Made by a program: the position numbers and the translations under genes
The notes under the pieces: generated by a model
The model's database searches: none
What the model saw: only the letters and a program-made list of their open reading frames with translations
What the model was told of the DNA's origin: nothing
In this document: piece after piece, positions 61,490 to 64,000 of the stretch
Position numbering within the stretch: position 1 is the first letter of the stretch
How the letters are laid out: each line of letters starts with the position of its first letter
Assembly: GCF_000012725.1 (NCBI RefSeq)
Contig: NC_007406.1
Coordinates: forward strand, 834,001 to 898,000
Reading direction: 5' to 3'
Length of the DNA: 64,000 bases
DNA from: Nitrobacter winogradskyi Nb-255
GTDB taxonomy: Bacteria; Pseudomonadota; Alphaproteobacteria; Rhizobiales; Xanthobacteraceae

Positions 61490-63334
61490 TTAGAACCATT
61501 TGTCGCGCCGCCCGAGCCATTCGGAGCGGCGCACGGGCGCGGTCGTGGGCGTGACGCCGCGCTGATCGACGGGCCGCGCTTCGTCCTCGGCTGCGACCCG
61601 AAGCTCTTCTTCGAGCGCTTCGAACTTGGCGTCGTCGAACCGGTCGATCCCGAGCAGCCATGCGGCGGCGCGGGCATAGACCCGGCAATCCAGCGCCTCA
61701 TTGCGCTCGCGCATCTGCCGCCATTCGAGTTTGGAGAAGCCGCGGCGGTCGCGCACCGTCACCAGCTGCTCGGCGACAAGCTGCTTCACCCATTCGGCGG
61801 TGACGCTCTTCGGCAGGTGCATGAAGCCGTCCGGAAACGGCGTGTCTGCGGCGAGTTCTTCGTCCGTCGGGCGGTCAAGCCGCAGGAAGCGATAGGTCTC
61901 CGACTTGAAGACTGCGACCGAGACCTTCCAGAGCTTCACACCACGCCGGATCGTGCGGCCGATCGCAAGCCGCGCGATCCGCATCCGCGCGCCGTTCTCG
62001 TGACGCCACGTCTGGCCGAGCAACGCCGTTAGCTTTCCCCAAACCTCCTCGCGCGAAGTGTCGCCTTCGAGCACGATGTGTTCGACGAGCGCGCTGGTGA
62101 GCCTTCGGCCCCACGCCCAGATATCGACCTCGATCCGGTCGTGCTGAACGTCGGCGCCTGCCGTGAGGATCAGGCCGCACATTGGCACCAGCGGTGCGAA
62201 ATCTTCCCGCCGCTCGTAGAGGCGCTGCCAATCCGGTGCTTCGCCGCGTTCCTGCCACGTCTCGCCGAGCAGCGTGTTCTTTGCGGCTTTGAGCGCCGCA
62301 TCATCACCCTGGGCCGCTTCCCATTCGCGGGCGATATCGGCCCAGCCAAGCCAGCCCACCGGCGAATAGAGCCCGGAGATGTGAAAGCCGACGCAATGCG
62401 GGTCGGCCGGAGTGGCGGTGGCGCGCCATTCGCCCGCCGACAGCATCGCGGTCTTGTGGTGCTCGGCGATCGGCTGATCGCAAGCCTCGCAGTGATAGGC
62501 AGCGCTCGCCGGTTCGCCGCTCGTCCATTTCAGGCGTTCGAACTTGAGCCATTGGGAGAGGCCGCAATGCGGGCACGGTACGAAGAATCGGCGCTGATCG
62601 CTCGCTTCGAATTCCCGCTCGATCCGGGACAGGCCCTTGATCGTCGGCGTCGAGACAAGAAACACCTTGGCGCGGTGGCCGAAGGTGCGCGTGCGGGCGA
62701 TGGCGAGCGCGACCGGATCGCCTTCGCCATCGACATCGCCCTCATAGGCGTCCACCTCGTCGAGGAAGACATAGCGCGCGGGCATTGAGCGCAGGCCGAC
62801 GGCGGAGTTGGCGCCGGTCAAGACAAGCTGCCCGCCTGCGAATTTCTTGGCGAGTACCGTGTTGCCGCTATCGCGCGAGCGCGACGGCAGGATCAGCGCC
62901 CGAAGTTCCGGGCTTTCATCGATCAGCGGCTCGATGCGCTGTTGTGACAGGCGTTTGGCGAGATCGGTCGTCGGCTGAACGCCGAGGAACGGACCCGGCG
63001 CCTGATGGATGCAATAGCCGATCCAGTTGTTGCCGGCCTCGGTCGCGCCGACCTGCGCCGCTTTCATGAACACGATCCGCCGGGCCGAACTGCCGGGCGA
63101 GAGCGCATCCATGACGCCGCGCATATAGGGCGTCCGGTCGGTTCGATAGCGGCCCGCCTCGGACGAAGCGCGCGAGGACAGAAAGCGATAACGATCCGCC
63201 CAAGCCGAAACCGTCAGAGCCGGATCGGGCGCAAGGCCACGGCTCCAGGCGGTAATGATCTCCGCGCGTCCGTCGAAGCCTTCATCGAAGCTCGATGCCG
63301 ATTTGGCTGAGTTCTTCGAGATGGCGTCGGACAT
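61490..63334 (-). CDS. Terminase large subunit (GpA family)
   Basis: The 614-residue packaging motor and nuclease. ATPase motifs: Walker A-like MKAAQVGATEAGNNW near residue 89 and Walker B RYVFLDEVDAYEGDVDG near 188. A zinc-ribbon-like Cys pair FVPCPHCGLSQ near 253 with YHCEACDQPIAEH near 282 is typical of GpA terminases. The C-terminal nuclease has ILTAGADVQHDRIEVDIWAW near 390. It overlaps the small subunit gene by 53 bases. Confidence 0.92.
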   Translation of the reverse strand: MSDAISKNSAKSASSFDEGFDGRAEIITAWSRGLAPDPALTVSAWADRYRFLSSRASSEAGRYRTDRTPYMRGVMDALSPGSSARRIVFMKAAQVGATEAGNNWIGYCIHQAPGPFLGVQPTTDLAKRLSQQRIEPLIDESPELRALILPSRSRDSGNTVLAKKFAGGQLVLTGANSAVGLRSMPARYVFLDEVDAYEGDVDGEGDPVALAIARTRTFGHRAKVFLVSTPTIKGLSRIEREFEASDQRRFFVPCPHCGLSQWLKFERLKWTSGEPASAAYHCEACDQPIAEHHKTAMLSAGEWRATATPADPHCVGFHISGLYSPVGWLGWADIAREWEAAQGDDAALKAAKNTLLGETWQERGEAPDWQRLYERREDFAPLVPMCGLILTAGADVQHDRIEVDIWAWGRRLTSALVEHIVLEGDTSREEVWGKLTALLGQTWRHENGARMRIARLAIGRTIRRGVKLWKVSVAVFKSETYRFLRLDRPTDEELAADTPFPDGFMHLPKSVTAEWVKQLVAEQLVTVRDRRGFSKLEWRQMRERNEALDCRVYARAAAWLLGIDRFDDAKFEALEEELRVAAEDEARPVDQRGVTPTTAPVRRSEWLGRRDKWF

Positions 63335-63869
63335 GGGCTTCGAGAACCTGCTCGCAGCGGTGAGGATCGATTTGCAGTTCGGCGGCGATCAGGGCGGCGG
63401 CGCGCGCCGGCCATTGCACCCAAGCGTCGCGTTCGCGCCTGGCGAGCGCAAAGACCGTTGAGACCGCGCGCGAGCGATCGACGAGATCGCCCTTGAGCTT
63501 GCCAAGACGGATGCGGCGCTCCTGCGCCTTGATCACCTCGTTGGCGGTGCGCGCCTGGACGAAGGTCATGTTGCCGGCGGCGGGCGCGGGCTCACCGCTT
63601 TCGCGCAAGGTTTCGCGGACCGCTTCGACTGCCGCAATCGGCACGGGACGCGGTGTGCCGCGCGGCGGTGGCGGCGATTTGGCCACGGGGCGAACTTGCG
63701 CGGGGTCGGAGCTCGATCCCCAGGCGCGATCCGCTTTCTCGGGATCGATCGTGCCGTCGTCCTCTACGGCGATCCGGCCCGAGGCGATGGCCTTTCGAAC
63801 CGCCATGTCGGAGACGCCGCGATGGCGCGCATAGGCCCTCCGCGACAGACCCATGGGCTGCGCTCCCAA
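63282..63869 (-). CDS. Terminase small subunit-like protein
   Basis: A 195-residue protein with an N-terminal helix-turn-helix region (LSRRAYARHRGVSDMAVRKA then IASGRIAVEDDGTIDPEKAD), a Pro-rich linker and a C-terminal helical oligomerisation part (FVQARTANEVIKAQERRIRL). This is the pattern of small terminase DNA-recognition subunits (Nu1-like). The start may be ATG 63854 (MGLSRRAY). Its 3' end overlaps terL. Confidence 0.8.
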   Translation of the reverse strand: MGAQPMGLSRRAYARHRGVSDMAVRKAIASGRIAVEDDGTIDPEKADRAWGSSSDPAQVRPVAKSPPPPRGTPRPVPIAAVEAVRETLRESGEPAPAAGNMTFVQARTANEVIKAQERRIRLGKLKGDLVDRSRAVSTVFALARRERDAWVQWPARAAALIAAELQIDPHRCEQVLEAHVRRHLEELSQIGIELR

Positions 63870-63962
63870 TCGAAAATAATTAGCGATTAGAGCGACTTAG
63901 GAGTTGCTCCGATTTGTGTGTCGAGGCTGTCTGCGACCCGTCCTAACCCACGGAGATCGCTC

Positions 63963-64000
63963 ATGAAGCGCCGCAAAGTTCATCCCGCCGACGCCGCCAA
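63963..64000 (+). CDS. Start of a plus-strand gene, cut by the window edge
   Basis: ATG at 63963 with GGAGATCGCTC upstream opens a frame MKRRKVHPADAA that runs out of the window. It is divergent from the terminase genes, so it may be a regulatory or early phage gene. Too short to identify. Confidence 0.4.
   Translation, partial: MKRRKVHPADAA

Larger units (their letters stand above)
41243..64000 (-). mobile_element. Tailed (siphovirus-like) prophage, right part beyond the window
   Basis: A continuous set of morphogenesis genes on the minus strand: small and large terminase, gpW, portal, protease-capsid fusion, head-completion proteins, tail proteins, tape measure, tail tip and lysis. The left boundary is approximate, near the lysis genes; no attachment repeat was recognised. 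Integrase, repressor and replication genes are not within the window and should lie to the right. Confidence 0.88.

Overview
The window is from an alphaproteobacterium of the Bradyrhizobium group, most probably a Nitrobacter (nitrite-oxidizing) species. The main reason is a complete nitrite oxidoreductase cluster in the order cytochrome c, nxrA, nxrX (SlyD-like isomerase), nxrB, narJ, narI, narK. An isomerase gene between the alpha and beta subunits is the arrangement known from Nitrobacter. The species cannot be fixed from the sequence alone. No rRNA, tRNA or CRISPR array was seen.

1-12 kb is mostly core chromosome: a DNA glycosylase (cut by the window edge), gluQ, a soluble hybrid histidine kinase, a YihY/BrkB membrane protein, a HIG1 protein with a PduO-type cobalamin adenosyltransferase, etfBA with 3-hydroxybutyryl-CoA dehydrogenase, a His-rich CobW GTPase, small conserved proteins, an apparently truncated NACHT-like NTPase and trmO. 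Two families of short interspersed palindromic repeats lie at 7.2-7.6 and 9.5 kb.

12.4-19.1 kb is a complete aa3 cytochrome c oxidase operon with its assembly factors (coxB, coxA, ctaB, a coxF-like small gene, ctaG, coxC, then a DUF983 gene and SURF1). It is the expected terminal oxidase for electrons from nitrite. On the other strand, 19.1-21.8 kb holds an unusual cyoC-cyoB pair. Its subunit I keeps the haem, CuB and quinol-site residues but has lost the D- and K-channel residues. Its subunit III carries an in-frame copy of a short chromosomal repeat. No cyoA or cyoD is adjacent. A glycosyltransferase and an orphan phage-like gene follow.

25.0-36.5 kb is the nitrite oxidation region: the nxr operon, a NarK-type transporter and a TDT-family transporter. 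nxrA and nxrB are mostly GC-rich, while nxrX, narJ, narI and narK are visibly richer in A/T and T-ending codons, so the cluster is a compositional mosaic. 36.6-39.4 kb is insertion-sequence debris: a decayed IS481-type fragment, an IS3-family element with a nonsense mutation in orfB, and an orphan Phd-type antitoxin.

39.4-41.25 kb holds a two-gene unit (HEPN/Abi-C-like protein plus HNH-like nuclease), a candidate defence cassette. It touches the end of a tailed prophage (41.2 kb to beyond the window). Prophage genes run on the minus strand from the terminase (63.9 kb) to the lysis genes (41.2 kb). The head module is lambda-like (GpA terminase, gpW, portal, protease-capsid fusion). The tail tip resembles gene transfer agents (DUF2460, DUF2163, NlpC/P60, TIM-barrel megatron). 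A -1 frameshift site joins two tail-chaperone frames, and three plus-strand moron genes interrupt the cluster. The integrase and repressor would lie beyond 64 kb.
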